Of a stretch of DNA of 22,200 nt, positions 6,886 to 14,059 are shown one piece after another. Source of the stretch: JBBTVI01 sp038063315. GTDB taxonomy: Bacteria > Patescibacteriota > Minisyncoccia > Sungbacterales > HO2-52-23. The notes under the pieces are model-generated. The model searched no databases and was not told the origin of the DNA. It saw nothing but the letters and a program-made list of their open reading frames with translations. The stretch's first letter is position 1, and each line of letters starts with the position of its first letter. The stretch lies in assembly GCA_038063315.1 (NCBI GenBank), contig JBBTVI010000009.1:1-22200 (forward strand). The letters are read 5' to 3'. The position numbers and the translations under genes are program-made.

Positions 6886-6961
6886 CGCCCGGGACTCAAA
6901 ATCCATTGGGGGTAACTCCGTGAGGGTTCGACTCCCTCCTCGCCCATTTTTTATGCGATCC

Positions 6962-7498
6962 ATGCATCACATTATTGTTGCGTCAAAAAATCCGGTGAAG
7001 ATGAATGCGGCGTTTTGCGCGTTTGAGAAGATGTTTCCGGAGGAACAATGCAGGATCGATGGGGTTGCGGTCGCCTCAGGCGTGAGTGACCAGCCCATGA
7101 GCGATATGGAAACATTTCAGGGCGCATGGAATCGTGCCCTGAACGCGCAGCAAATTCATGCGACTGCTGATTTTTGTATAGGCATCGAAGGGGGCATTGC
7201 CGATAAAATATCGGAGATGGAGGCGTTTGCCTGGGTTGTTGTCCGGTCGAAAAATGGCAGCATCGGAAAAGGCCGGACCGGGGCTTTCTTTCTGCCCCCG
7301 CGGATTGCGGAATTGATCAGAGAGGGTAGGGAGCTCGGCGAGGCGGATGACATTGTTTTCGGACGGGTCAATTCCAAACAAGAAAACGGCGCCGTCGGTA
7401 TTCTGACCGGCAACGCCGTGGATAGAACCGTCTATTATACGCACGCGATAATGCTTGCGTTGATTCCTTTCAAAAACACGCCGCTTTATCGGGTCTGA
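6962..7498 (+). CDS. yjjX: Inosine/xanthosine triphosphatase, YjjX (NTPase I-T) family
   Basis: 178 residues. The family hydrolyses non-canonical purine nucleotides (ITP/XTP) and so cleans the nucleotide pool. From memory, the N-terminus MHHIIVASKNPVKMNA lines up with E. coli YjjX (MHQVV…TNPAKIQA). Further matches are VAVASGVSDQPMSDMET, CIGIEGGI, FAWVVV, ENGAVGILTGN and the C-terminal MLALIPFKNTPLY. I chose the ATG at 6962 for this alignment; ATG 6953 in the same frame would add three residues. There is no Shine-Dalgarno sequence, and the start is only 15 bases after the end of the outer tRNA, so the mRNA is probably cotranscribed with the tRNA and may be released by tRNA 3' processing. The 3' end overlaps the converging PAP2 gene by 13 bases. 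Confidence 0.9.
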   Translation: MHHIIVASKNPVKMNAAFCAFEKMFPEEQCRIDGVAVASGVSDQPMSDMETFQGAWNRALNAQQIHATADFCIGIEGGIADKISEMEAFAWVVVRSKNGSIGKGRTGAFFLPPRIAELIREGRELGEADDIVFGRVNSKQENGAVGILTGNAVDRTVYYTHAIMLALIPFKNTPLYRV

Positions 7499-8079
7499 AA
7501 TTTGTGGGCGAGCGCGAGCAGGGCGTGCGACAATTTTTTCCCGCCAATGGAAAAATGGTGGAAAGCATAATGCAGGAAATACGTTGAGCCGATACCAATA
7601 ACTGCGCCACCGAGAATGTCTATGGGCCAGTGGACACCCGCAATGACGCGGCTGATGCCGATAGCGCCCGCCGCAGCATATAATGTCCATCCTGCGCGGG
7701 GATAGCACAAAGCGATGGCCGAGGCCGCGGAAAACGCAAGCACAGTGTGCCCCGACGGGAATGAGCCGTTTGCGGCGCGTGCGATCAGGGGGTTGACGTC
7801 GGCGAGTATCTCAAACGGGCGCGGATTATGCAGCAATCTTTTCAGTGCTTCGGCAATGATAACGCGCGCAAGAAGCGATGAGAGCGCGGCAAGAACAACA
7901 ATTTGCAGATGGCAGTGGAGCCGATGGCGGAAACGGTTGTGGAAGGCAAGAAAAAAAGTGGCGGAAACGACGCCCCACAAAATAAAAAGAGCGTACACCG
8001 CGAAAAAGACAAAAACGGCGTCGAGAACCGAGGACTGCCGCGCAAGAGAATGGAGTAGTTGAAAAAGAGAAGAATTCAC
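7486..8079 (-). CDS. PAP2-family membrane phosphatase, possibly undecaprenyl-diphosphatase
   Basis: 197 residues with several hydrophobic segments. The three acid phosphatase signatures are present: K80…R87-P88 (KRLLHNPRP), PSGH (108-111), and SRVIAGVHWPID with R144, H150 and D154. The family removes phosphate from lipid phosphates. In bacteria with this size and topology a role in recycling undecaprenyl diphosphate (BcrC-like) is common, but the substrate cannot be read from sequence. The start is GTG at 8077-8079; no ATG fits before the first hydrophobic segment. It is 12 bases downstream of folD on the same strand and is probably the last gene of the dcd-to-PAP2 transcript. Its 3' end overlaps yjjX. 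Confidence 0.9.
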   Translation of the reverse strand: MNSSLFQLLHSLARQSSVLDAVFVFFAVYALFILWGVVSATFFLAFHNRFRHRLHCHLQIVVLAALSSLLARVIIAEALKRLLHNPRPFEILADVNPLIARAANGSFPSGHTVLAFSAASAIALCYPRAGWTLYAAAGAIGISRVIAGVHWPIDILGGAVIGIGSTYFLHYAFHHFSIGGKKLSHALLALAHKFQTR

Positions 8080-8091
8080 GAAAAGAACGCT

Positions 8092-8919
8092 TTATTGTTT
8101 TTCGGAAAGCATCAGGAGATTTTTAAGTACCATGCAGACGGTTAACGGCCCGATGCCGCCGGGCACGGGCGCAAGATATGCGGCGCTGCCGCGCACCGAC
8201 TCCGTATCGATATCGCCCGCAATTTTTCCTCTGATCTCGGATGTGCCCGCGTCGAGGAGAATAGCGCCTTTTTTAACCAGCCGCGCTGTGACGATTCCGG
8301 GCTTGCCGACTCCGGAGATGAGAATATCCGCATCTTTGGTATGCCGCGCGATATCCCCCGCTCCCTTTTGTATGACGCTGAATGTGGCGCCTTGCGTCTG
8401 GAGCCACAATGCCAACGGCATTCCGACCAGCCGCCCCGCGCCGAGGACGGCGATCTTCTTTCCTTTTAGTTTGATGCGGTACGCGGCGAGAATCGTCCGG
8501 ATGGCACCGACCACAGGCGGCAGAATCGCGCTTTGACCGGAGGCAAAAGCGCCGATGGCGCGGCTGGACAAGAGGTCAATGTCTTTTGCCGGGTCAACGG
8601 CGTCGAGTATGCGCTGCGTATCGAGATGGCGCGGCAGAGGAAGTTGAATAATAACCCCCGTGTTGGTCTTATCGCTTTGGATTCGCGCGATGCTCCGGTA
8701 TAATTTATCTTCAAGAATCTCCTTCTCGAACGTATAAATTCGCACGGCGATTCCGATTTCTTCCGCGGCTCTTTTTTTCTGCGCGACAAAACGCTCGATA
8801 ACCGGATTGGCGCCGACACTCACAATGGCGAGGCGCGGACGCCGGACCATCGCGTCAACGGATTTTTTCATCTCCGCGAGCATGCGCCGCGCTATTGATT
8901 TTCCGTCCATGATGAGCAT
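8092..8919 (-). CDS. folD: Methylenetetrahydrofolate dehydrogenase/cyclohydrolase (FolD), divergent
   Basis: 275 residues from the ATG at 8917-8919; the frame extends 14 codons further but without family similarity. FolD interconverts methylene-, methenyl- and formyl-tetrahydrofolate using NADP. Visible motifs: VSVGANP, GVIIQLPLP (88-96), KDID (112-115), a Rossmann site (AVLGAGRLVGMPLALWL), GVGKPG and APVPGGIGPLTV. The catalytic lysine K48 is kept, but the usual Tyr six positions from the SxxYVxxK box (E. coli Y50) is Phe (F44), and the usual PCTP segment reads LPPVV (133-137). Dehydrogenase or cyclohydrolase activity may therefore be altered. It lies downstream of glyA, which makes its methylene-THF substrate, on the same strand with a 163-base gap. 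Confidence 0.92.
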   Translation of the reverse strand: MLIMDGKSIARRMLAEMKKSVDAMVRRPRLAIVSVGANPVIERFVAQKKRAAEEIGIAVRIYTFEKEILEDKLYRSIARIQSDKTNTGVIIQLPLPRHLDTQRILDAVDPAKDIDLLSSRAIGAFASGQSAILPPVVGAIRTILAAYRIKLKGKKIAVLGAGRLVGMPLALWLQTQGATFSVIQKGAGDIARHTKDADILISGVGKPGIVTARLVKKGAILLDAGTSEIRGKIAGDIDTESVRGSAAYLAPVPGGIGPLTVCMVLKNLLMLSEKQ

Positions 8920-9013
8920 AGCCGTATGGTAGCGCAGAAGGGCGCAAAAATGAAGGCCCACGGAGCGAAGCGGGGTGGGTCCGGGCGAGGGGCAGAAGTT
9001 CGTGAAAATACGA

Positions 9014-9053
9014 ATCTTTGCACATAAATGCGACCGCGTTTAAGTGCAAAGAT
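9014..9053. terminator. Hairpin between glyA and folD, possible weak terminator or attenuator
   Basis: A perfect 10-bp outer stem, ATCTTTGCAC (9014-9023) with GTGCAAAGAT (9044-9053), plus an inner stem AAATGC/GCGTTT (one G-U pair) closing the loop GACC. On the minus strand it falls after glyA, and is followed by only a short run (TATTTTC), so termination may be partial and let folD be read through. Confidence 0.45.
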
Positions 9054-9082
9054 GGAAAATGCATGAATGCGTAAGGGGGGGA

Positions 9083-10360
9083 TCACTTGTCGATCGGAAA
9101 ATTTTTGCAGAGATTCCGCACCGCATTGCGGATTTTTGTTTTATTTGTGGCCGACGGGTCGGTTAAGGCCCGATAGATGCATTCTCCGATAAGCAACATA
9201 TCTTTTTCCTTCATTCCGCGTGTTGTGACCGACGGCGTGCCTATCCGAAGGCCGGACGGATTAAACGGCGGTCGCGAGTCAAAAGGTATGGCATTACGGT
9301 TAACGATGAGGCCGACATCTTCAAGAGTATTTTGCGCCTCGCGACCGAGAATCCCCAAGTTTGTAAGGTCAATTAACAATAAATGATTCTCGGTGCCGCC
9401 GCTGACAAGAGTTACCCCGCGCTTGGCAAGCGTCTCTCCGAGCGCCCGGGCATTGCGTACGATTTGCTGCGCGTACTTTTTAAATGCCGGCCGCATGGCC
9501 TCGTTGAGGGCAACGGCGATGGCGGCGGTTTGGTTGTCGTGAGGTCCGCCCTGGAGTCCGGGGAAAACGCTTTTATCAATTGCGGCCGCAATATCCACGC
9601 CCCTCTTTTTTGCGGCGTCCGATGTTTTTTTCGCAAAAATAATCGCGCCGCGCGGACCGCGGAGCGTTTTATGCGTTGTTGTTGTTACAGTATCTGCGTG
9701 CGGAAACGGCGATGGATGCGCGCCTCCGGCGACGAGGCCCGCAATATGCGCCATATCCACCATGAGATAGCTTCCGACCTCCCGCGCAATCTCGCCGAAC
9801 TTTTTGAAGTCAATGATGCGCGGATACGCGGTTGCGCCCGCAACAATCAAGTTCGGCTTCTCGCCGATTGCTTGAGCGCGGACCTCATCGTAATCAATCC
9901 GGCCGTCTTTGGTCAGGCCGTAATGCGTCGCGCGGAAAATGCGCCCGGAAAAGTTCACCGGACTTCCGTGCGTCAGATGCCCGCCGAATTGGAGGCCCAT
10001 GGCGAGGATCGTGTCTCCCGGGTTAAGCAATCCAAAATAGACTGCCATATTTGCCGGAGAGCCGGAGAGCGGCTGGACGTTTACATGCCAATCGTCGCTC
10101 AGTCCAAATGCTTGGCGCGCGCGTTCCTGGGCAAGGCGCTCAATATCGTCAATCACCGCGTTGCCCGCATAATAGCGTTTTTGTGGATATCCCTCTGAAT
10201 ATTTGTTCGCAAGGGGCGACCCGAGCGCTTCGCGCACCGCGTGGGATGCGATGTTCTCGGATGCGATGAGATCAATCGTCTCTTGCTGCCGTTTTGTTTC
10301 CGCAGCAATAAGACGCGTTATCGCGGGATCGCTTTTTTTGAGATCCGCTATAGGAATCAT
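9083..10360 (-). CDS. glyA: Serine hydroxymethyltransferase
   Basis: 425 residues from the ATG at 10358-10360. This PLP enzyme converts serine and tetrahydrofolate to glycine and methylene-THF, the main source of one-carbon units. Motifs: IDLIASENIAS, NKYSEGYPQKRYY, NVQPLSGSPANMAVY, VDMAHIAGLVAGG, and VTTTTHKTLRGPRG, whose K231 binds PLP. PGLQGGPHDNQ and the C-terminal GLRIGTPSVTTRGM are also present. Length is near the usual 410-430. The frame could begin 11 codons earlier inside hepT, but MIPIADLKKSDPAI fits the family start better. The ATG follows the hepT stop by one base with no clear Shine-Dalgarno sequence, so translation is probably coupled to hepT. folD follows downstream. Confidence 0.97.
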   Translation of the reverse strand: MIPIADLKKSDPAITRLIAAETKRQQETIDLIASENIASHAVREALGSPLANKYSEGYPQKRYYAGNAVIDDIERLAQERARQAFGLSDDWHVNVQPLSGSPANMAVYFGLLNPGDTILAMGLQFGGHLTHGSPVNFSGRIFRATHYGLTKDGRIDYDEVRAQAIGEKPNLIVAGATAYPRIIDFKKFGEIAREVGSYLMVDMAHIAGLVAGGAHPSPFPHADTVTTTTHKTLRGPRGAIIFAKKTSDAAKKRGVDIAAAIDKSVFPGLQGGPHDNQTAAIAVALNEAMRPAFKKYAQQIVRNARALGETLAKRGVTLVSGGTENHLLLIDLTNLGILGREAQNTLEDVGLIVNRNAIPFDSRPPFNPSGLRIGTPSVTTRGMKEKDMLLIGECIYRALTDPSATNKTKIRNAVRNLCKNFPIDK

Positions 10361-10361
10361 T

Positions 10362-10778
10362 TTATTTAATCGATTTATGCACCGTTTTAACATATTCTTT
10401 ATACATCGGAAGGAATTCTTTTACGGATTGGTAGAATTTCAGATAATCCTCCTCAAAATCGTATTCATGGACAAGGATATTCCGTAGGTGGGCGCTGAGA
10501 CCCAGGGTTTCGGAGAGATCATGCGTGATAATGCCGATGTTGGCAATGTCGCTGAAGGATTGTCGGTAACTGTCCGGCGTTTTTCTCCCACGTTCTAAGA
10601 GCAGCTGCGTATTGATATCGCTTGCCAGCTCAACCAGCAGCTGAAAATTTCGCTCCGAGGCGCGGATTACGACAAGATCTTTTTTGAAATCGTCGAAATT
10701 GCGGGATAAAAGCCCGGTTAATTCGTCGAGGAGCGCCTTTATCTGCTCCAGTTTTTTTTCAACGGTTTCCTGTGACAT
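10362..10778 (-). CDS. hepT: HEPN-domain toxin, HepT family
   Basis: 138 residues from the ATG at 10776-10778. It carries the HEPN RNase signature R-x4-H-x-Y as R99, H104 and Y106 (RNILVHEY), preceded by DLSETLGLSAHLRN. HepT toxins cleave RNA; the partner MntA neutralises them by adding AMP to the motif tyrosine (type VII toxin-antitoxin). The frame opens upstream to 10952, but that part overlaps mntA entirely and lacks similarity. The start overlaps the mntA end by 20 bases, the usual gene order. The stop TAA is one base before the glyA ATG, which places a toxin inside a housekeeping operon. Confidence 0.9.
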   Translation of the reverse strand: MSQETVEKKLEQIKALLDELTGLLSRNFDDFKKDLVVIRASERNFQLLVELASDINTQLLLERGRKTPDSYRQSFSDIANIGIITHDLSETLGLSAHLRNILVHEYDFEEDYLKFYQSVKEFLPMYKEYVKTVHKSIK

Positions 10779-11145
10779 AGTTTTTGAGAGTTTCGTGGCG
10801 GGCGCGACGGAATTTCGCCGTGTTTTGGTAACGCTTCCAGGCAAGAACCCGGAATCTGAGAAAGTCGAATGGTTTTCCGTATAGAAGTTTTCCTTCTTCG
10901 CTGATGTGGTGTTGCAGTAGCGGAGGAGCGGCCCATAGATCCACGAGATCAACTTTGTCTTCCGGCGCGTTCAGTTCGAGAGCGAGACGCTTAATAAGAA
11001 CCGATCGTTCCGCAAGCGAAAGTGCGTGATCCGATAGCGCCGCAACATCCGTATCGGATTCCGTCCCCGCGCTGCCCCGCGCCTGCGATCCGAAGAGGAT
11101 AACTAATTTAAGATTTTGGGGTAATACGCTGTTTGTCAGAGTCAT
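10759..11145 (-). CDS. mntA: MNT-type nucleotidyltransferase antitoxin (MntA family)
   Basis: 128 residues. The nucleotidyltransferase signature G-S-x10-D-x-D is complete: G19, S20, D31 and D33 (LFGSQARGSAGTESDTDVA). A third acidic position is likely in KVDLVDL. MntA proteins transfer AMP to the tyrosine of HepT and block its RNase activity. It starts 17 bases after the dcd stop and overlaps hepT by 20 bases, so the pair is translated together. No separate promoter is evident; expression probably depends on the dcd promoter, unless one lies within dcd. Confidence 0.9.
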   Translation of the reverse strand: MTLTNSVLPQNLKLVILFGSQARGSAGTESDTDVAALSDHALSLAERSVLIKRLALELNAPEDKVDLVDLWAAPPLLQHHISEEGKLLYGKPFDFLRFRVLAWKRYQNTAKFRRARHETLKNYVTGNR

Positions 11146-11162
11146 ATACTGTACGATTAAAT

Positions 11163-11837
11163 TTAGACTGATACTTCCCAGTCAAGATGCATGCGCGGGA
11201 CCATCATGTTTGGATGCCATTGCTTTTTAACTTCCTCTATATTCTGCGAGGACTGATATTTTCCGCCCTCTCCGACGTAATCCGGGATGTCCGCAAGTGG
11301 TTCCACTTCATAGAACACCATCTGGCCGATGCGCCGTCCGACAACGAGCGGAATGGTGAAATATTGGGAGTTATTCGTCACCTCCATTGTCCAGCGGTTG
11401 AAATAGCCGATATCGCCCCAGCCCGCGTCTTTACAGACCTCGATAAAATTGCGTCCGAGTGAGGAGCGCGCATACATTTTTCCGACGACGTTATGGCGGC
11501 CGCCGATAAATTCCCTTGTATGCGCAAGTATTGTTTCTCCCGGGCGCAGGAGAATTATCTCGTTGTCCGGATGAATGTTGTGGAAACCGCCGCCCAGGCG
11601 CTCGGTAATGGTGCGCGCTTTTTCGGCGCGTAGAGGGCCCTGCCAGATCGCGCGGGTGGATGCTTCGTCGTAGAGATTATGCACCGTTGCGCGACCTTCA
11701 GGGTGCGCCTCGCGCCAAAACCATTCTCCAAGCGTGATATCATAGCTTGTTGTTTTGAGCTGGCGTTCGTCGAAGGGATCAATAATGATCGTCCCGTTCG
11801 CGTGATGGCGTAGAATTGCGTTGCGGGAAAGAAGCAT
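11163..11837 (-). CDS. dcd: dCTP deaminase family protein (trimeric dUTPase fold)
   Basis: 224 residues. The family deaminates dCTP to dUTP, feeding dTMP synthesis; some members also hydrolyse dUTP. Visible features: SYDITLGE (31-38), LLRPGETILAHTREFI (97-111), VVGKMYARSSLGRNFIEV with R124-S126, and the catalytic glutamate region TMEVTN (E152). The E. coli AHRIDPGW segment is replaced by CKDAGWGDIGYFNRW, and the C-terminus (…GKYQSSQNIEEVKKQW) suits the nucleotide-covering tail. Mono- or bifunctional activity cannot be decided. It is the first gene of the likely dcd-mntA-hepT-glyA-folD-PAP2 unit. A promoter ends 6 bases before the ATG, which suggests a leaderless mRNA. Confidence 0.88.
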   Translation of the reverse strand: MLLSRNAILRHHANGTIIIDPFDERQLKTTSYDITLGEWFWREAHPEGRATVHNLYDEASTRAIWQGPLRAEKARTITERLGGGFHNIHPDNEIILLRPGETILAHTREFIGGRHNVVGKMYARSSLGRNFIEVCKDAGWGDIGYFNRWTMEVTNNSQYFTIPLVVGRRIGQMVFYEVEPLADIPDYVGEGGKYQSSQNIEEVKKQWHPNMMVPRMHLDWEVSV

Positions 11838-11843
11838 AAGAAC

Positions 11844-11871
11844 ATAGTAGCACGAATAAGTATTTTCTCAA
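11844..11871 (-). promoter_or_regulatory. Candidate promoter for dcd, leaderless start
   Basis: On the minus strand TTGAGA (-35, 11866-11871) is followed after 16 bases by TACTAT (-10, 11844-11849). Six bases separate the -10 from the dcd ATG, so the transcript would start at or within a base or two of the start codon. The -35 overlaps the T-tract side of the glmS terminator. Confidence 0.45.
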
Positions 11872-11872
11872 G

Positions 11873-11902
11873 AAAAAATCGCCCGTAGCAGTTACGGGCG
11901 AT
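11873..11902 (-). terminator. Intrinsic terminator of glmS
   Basis: A perfect 10-bp GC-rich stem, ATCGCCCGTA (11878-11887) with TACGGGCGAT (11893-11902), around loop GCAGT. On the minus strand it is followed directly by TTTTTTC. It is 16 bases after the glmS stop and separates glmS from dcd. Confidence 0.88.
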
Positions 11903-11918
11903 AGGAGTAATACTTTTA

Positions 11919-13745
11919 TCATTCTACCGTTACTGACTTGGCGAGATTCCGCGGTTGATCAATTTCGCATCCGCGCTCCACGGCAAAGTAATACGCAAAG
12001 AGCTGTAACGCGACCGTCGCAGGGACGGGCTGGAGAAAATCCAGATTCGGCGGCGTATAAATTACGTCATCGGCAATCGCCGCGATTGCCGTATCGCCTT
12101 CGGTGGCAACGGCGATGATTTTGCCGTTACGGCTTTTGATTTCCTGCATATTGGAGATTGTTTTCTCGTACGTCGCGTCTTTGGTCGCGAGACAGACCGT
12201 CGGAAAGTCGGGATCGATCATCGCGATAAACCCGTGTTTCATCTCCCCCGCCGCGCATCCCTCGGCGTGCGCGTAGGATATCTCTTTGAGCTTCAAGGCG
12301 CCTTCAAGCGCGATCGGATAATTGTACTTGCGGCCGATGAAGAGAAAATTATCATAATGCGCGTAGGCCGTCGCAATCCGGCGGATATAATCGGCCTGGC
12401 TGAGTACCGATGTGATCTGCTCCGGAAGGCGTTGCAGTCCTTCGACAATCTCAATTCCGTCCGTGACCGCAAGGTTTTTGAATCGTCCTAAAAGAAGCGC
12501 GATCATTGCCAAAACGCAGCATTGACTTGTGAAGATTTTGGTTGAGGCCACGCCGATCTCCGGGCCCGCATGGTTATACACGCCCGCGGTTGTCATCCGG
12601 CTGATCGTCGAGCCCACGACATTGATCAGGCCCAAAAGTAGGGCGCCTTTACGTTCCGCCTCGCGCATTGCGGCTATGGTGTCGGCGGTCTCTCCGGACT
12701 GGCTCAGCGCCAGCACCACGGTTCCGGGACGGATATTGGTCTTCCGATACCGCATCTCGCTTGCAATTTCCACTTCTACGGTAAGATCGGTTAACTTCTC
12801 GAACACATATCTCCCGTATAATCCCGCATAATAGCTTGTGCCGCACGATACAATGACGAGATGCTGTGTTTCTTTGAGTCGGTCAATTACCGTTCGCAAA
12901 CCCCCGAGATTCGAAATCCCTTCCCCAGCCACTAACCGTCCGCGTAAGGCGTTGGTAATCGCTTCGGGTTGTTCAAAGATCTCCTTCAGCATGTAATGCG
13001 GGAAACCACGTAAGTCCGTGGCGTCGGCTTCCCATTCGATCTGCTGAGGATGCCGTTCGACCCGCTCATCCTCCAAGGTATCAATGGTAAATCCCTGGCG
13101 GGTCATGCGTACCACGTCGTCATCTTCAAGATAGACAACGCGATCTGTGAGGCGCAGGAAGGCCGAGACGTCGCTTGCCACAAGCATCTCTTGATCGCCA
13201 ATCCCCAGGACCATTGGCGAGCCGCGCCGCGCGGCGATGAGTTCCTGTGGATGGTCAACGTGCATAACGACCAGGCCATAAGTGCCGCGCACCCGGCGTA
13301 ACGCCTTCTTGACCGCCTGTAAGAGATCTCCGCGGTATGCTTCTTCGATCATATGGGCGACCACTTCGGTGTCCGTTTCTGATTCGAAAGCATATCCCAA
13401 CGCTCCCATATCTTCTCGGAGCTTTGCATAATTTTCGATAATACCGTTATGCACGATCATAATCGTGCCGTTCGCGCTCGCATGCGGATGGGCATTCTGT
13501 TCCGATGGTTTGCCGTGCGTTGCCCAGCGTGTGTGTCCTATACCAATGGAACTCTCGAATTTTCCTTCGGCGAGTTTATCCGCCAACTGTTCAACCTTGC
13601 CCCGTACTCTGACGCGGCATAATTTCCCGTTGTCGAACACTGCAATACCCGCGGAGTCGTAACCGCGGTATTCCAAGCGCTGCAGGCCCCGGATCAAAAT
13701 CGGGTAAGCCTGCTCATGGCCGATATATCCGATAATGCCGCACAT
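11919..13745 (-). CDS. glmS: Glutamine-fructose-6-phosphate aminotransferase (isomerising)
   Basis: 608 residues, the usual length. It makes glucosamine-6-phosphate from fructose-6-phosphate and glutamine, the first step to UDP-GlcNAc and cell-wall precursors. The N-terminal glutaminase has the nucleophile Cys2 (MCGIIGYIGH), LEYRGYDSAGIA, GHTRWATHGKPSEQNAHPH and HNGIIENY. Two SIS sugar-isomerase domains follow (about 290-420 and 460-600), with SCGTSYYAG, LSQSGETADT and the C-terminal LAKSVTVE. A Shine-Dalgarno AAAGGA (13752-13757) lies 6 bases before the ATG, one of the few in this window. No glmS ribozyme is evident upstream. It is flanked by terminators on both sides, so it is probably transcribed alone. 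Confidence 0.97.
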   Translation of the reverse strand: MCGIIGYIGHEQAYPILIRGLQRLEYRGYDSAGIAVFDNGKLCRVRVRGKVEQLADKLAEGKFESSIGIGHTRWATHGKPSEQNAHPHASANGTIMIVHNGIIENYAKLREDMGALGYAFESETDTEVVAHMIEEAYRGDLLQAVKKALRRVRGTYGLVVMHVDHPQELIAARRGSPMVLGIGDQEMLVASDVSAFLRLTDRVVYLEDDDVVRMTRQGFTIDTLEDERVERHPQQIEWEADATDLRGFPHYMLKEIFEQPEAITNALRGRLVAGEGISNLGGLRTVIDRLKETQHLVIVSCGTSYYAGLYGRYVFEKLTDLTVEVEIASEMRYRKTNIRPGTVVLALSQSGETADTIAAMREAERKGALLLGLINVVGSTISRMTTAGVYNHAGPEIGVASTKIFTSQCCVLAMIALLLGRFKNLAVTDGIEIVEGLQRLPEQITSVLSQADYIRRIATAYAHYDNFLFIGRKYNYPIALEGALKLKEISYAHAEGCAAGEMKHGFIAMIDPDFPTVCLATKDATYEKTISNMQEIKSRNGKIIAVATEGDTAIAAIADDVIYTPPNLDFLQPVPATVALQLFAYYFAVERGCEIDQPRNLAKSVTVE

Positions 13746-13840
13746 AGTTTTTCCTTTCTTTTGCTTTATTGCCTGTGAAAGAACGAATCGTTTCGACGCA
13801 CCTAATAAAACGCACTACCGGATAAAATGTTTTCGCGCGC

Positions 13841-13869
13841 AAAAAACAGCGTGTCGGGACGCGCTGTTT
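13841..13869 (-). terminator. Intrinsic terminator of leuS
   Basis: A 10-bp stem, AAACAGCGTG (13844-13853) with CGCGCTGTTT (13860-13869), one G-U pair, loop TCGGGA. On the minus strand a TTTTTT run (13841-13846) closes the hairpin. It is downstream of leuS and upstream of glmS; a REP-like repeat lies between leuS and this hairpin. Confidence 0.8.
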
Positions 13870-13947
13870 GTACGGTCAAGAAAGGGAGTTTATATGGCCC
13901 TATAAAAACAAAATGACGGTTTGGGTAACGCAATAATTCTCTCCGGT

Positions 13948-14028
13948 TGTCACCCCCGCGGAGGCGGGGGTCCAGGTTCTGCCTTAGCAGAGAGAGAAAC
14001 CTGGATTCCCGCCTGCGCGGGAATGACA
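13948..14028. repeat. REP-like palindromic repeat downstream of leuS
   Basis: The outer arms begin TGTCA and end TGACA. The left half holds CCCCCGCGGAGGCGGGGG and the right half CCCGCCTGCGCGGG, each a small palindrome. An inner pair, CCAGGTT and AACCTGG, closes the middle. This resembles the widespread bacterial REP-type repeats associated with RAYT transposases. No transposase is present here, so it would be mobilised in trans if at all. Confidence 0.75.
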
Positions 14029-14059
14029 GAAGAAGAAGGGACGTTTTGTTTTAATATGG

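Larger units (their letters stand above)
6741..6946 (+). pseudogene. tRNA-Leu(CAA) interrupted in the D-loop by 123 bases that contain another tRNA-Leu
   Basis: Bases 6741-6762 form a 5' part: acceptor GGGCGAG, TG, D-stem GCG and D-loop GAATGGCGGA. Bases 6886-6946 form the rest: D-stem CGC, anticodon loop CTCAAAA (6895-6901), a long variable arm GGGGGTAACTCC, T-arm GAGGG-TTCGACT-CCCTC, acceptor CTCGCCC and discriminator A. Removing 6763-6885 gives exactly 83 bases, the same length as the inner tRNA and aligned with it position by position. The acceptor stem pairs at 7 of 7. The anticodon stem is weak: only 3 of 5 pairs, with G-A and C-T mismatches at the top. Six T's (6947-6952) follow. I infer a disrupted and decaying tRNA gene; a processed or spliced functional tRNA is an alternative. 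No CCA is encoded. Confidence 0.75.

Noticed and set aside
6878..6961. Upstream extension of yjjX starting MWGARDSKSIGG
   Set aside because: It translates the 3' half of the outer tRNA-Leu; YjjX similarity begins at the ATG at 6962.
10779..10952. N-terminal extension of hepT by 58 codons
   Set aside because: It lies wholly inside mntA in another frame and does not resemble HepT. The ATG at 10778 gives the normal overlap.
13746..13947. glmS ribozyme upstream of glmS
   Set aside because: No ribozyme core or fitting pseudoknot is visible. The one strong hairpin has a T-run on the minus strand and fits a leuS terminator.
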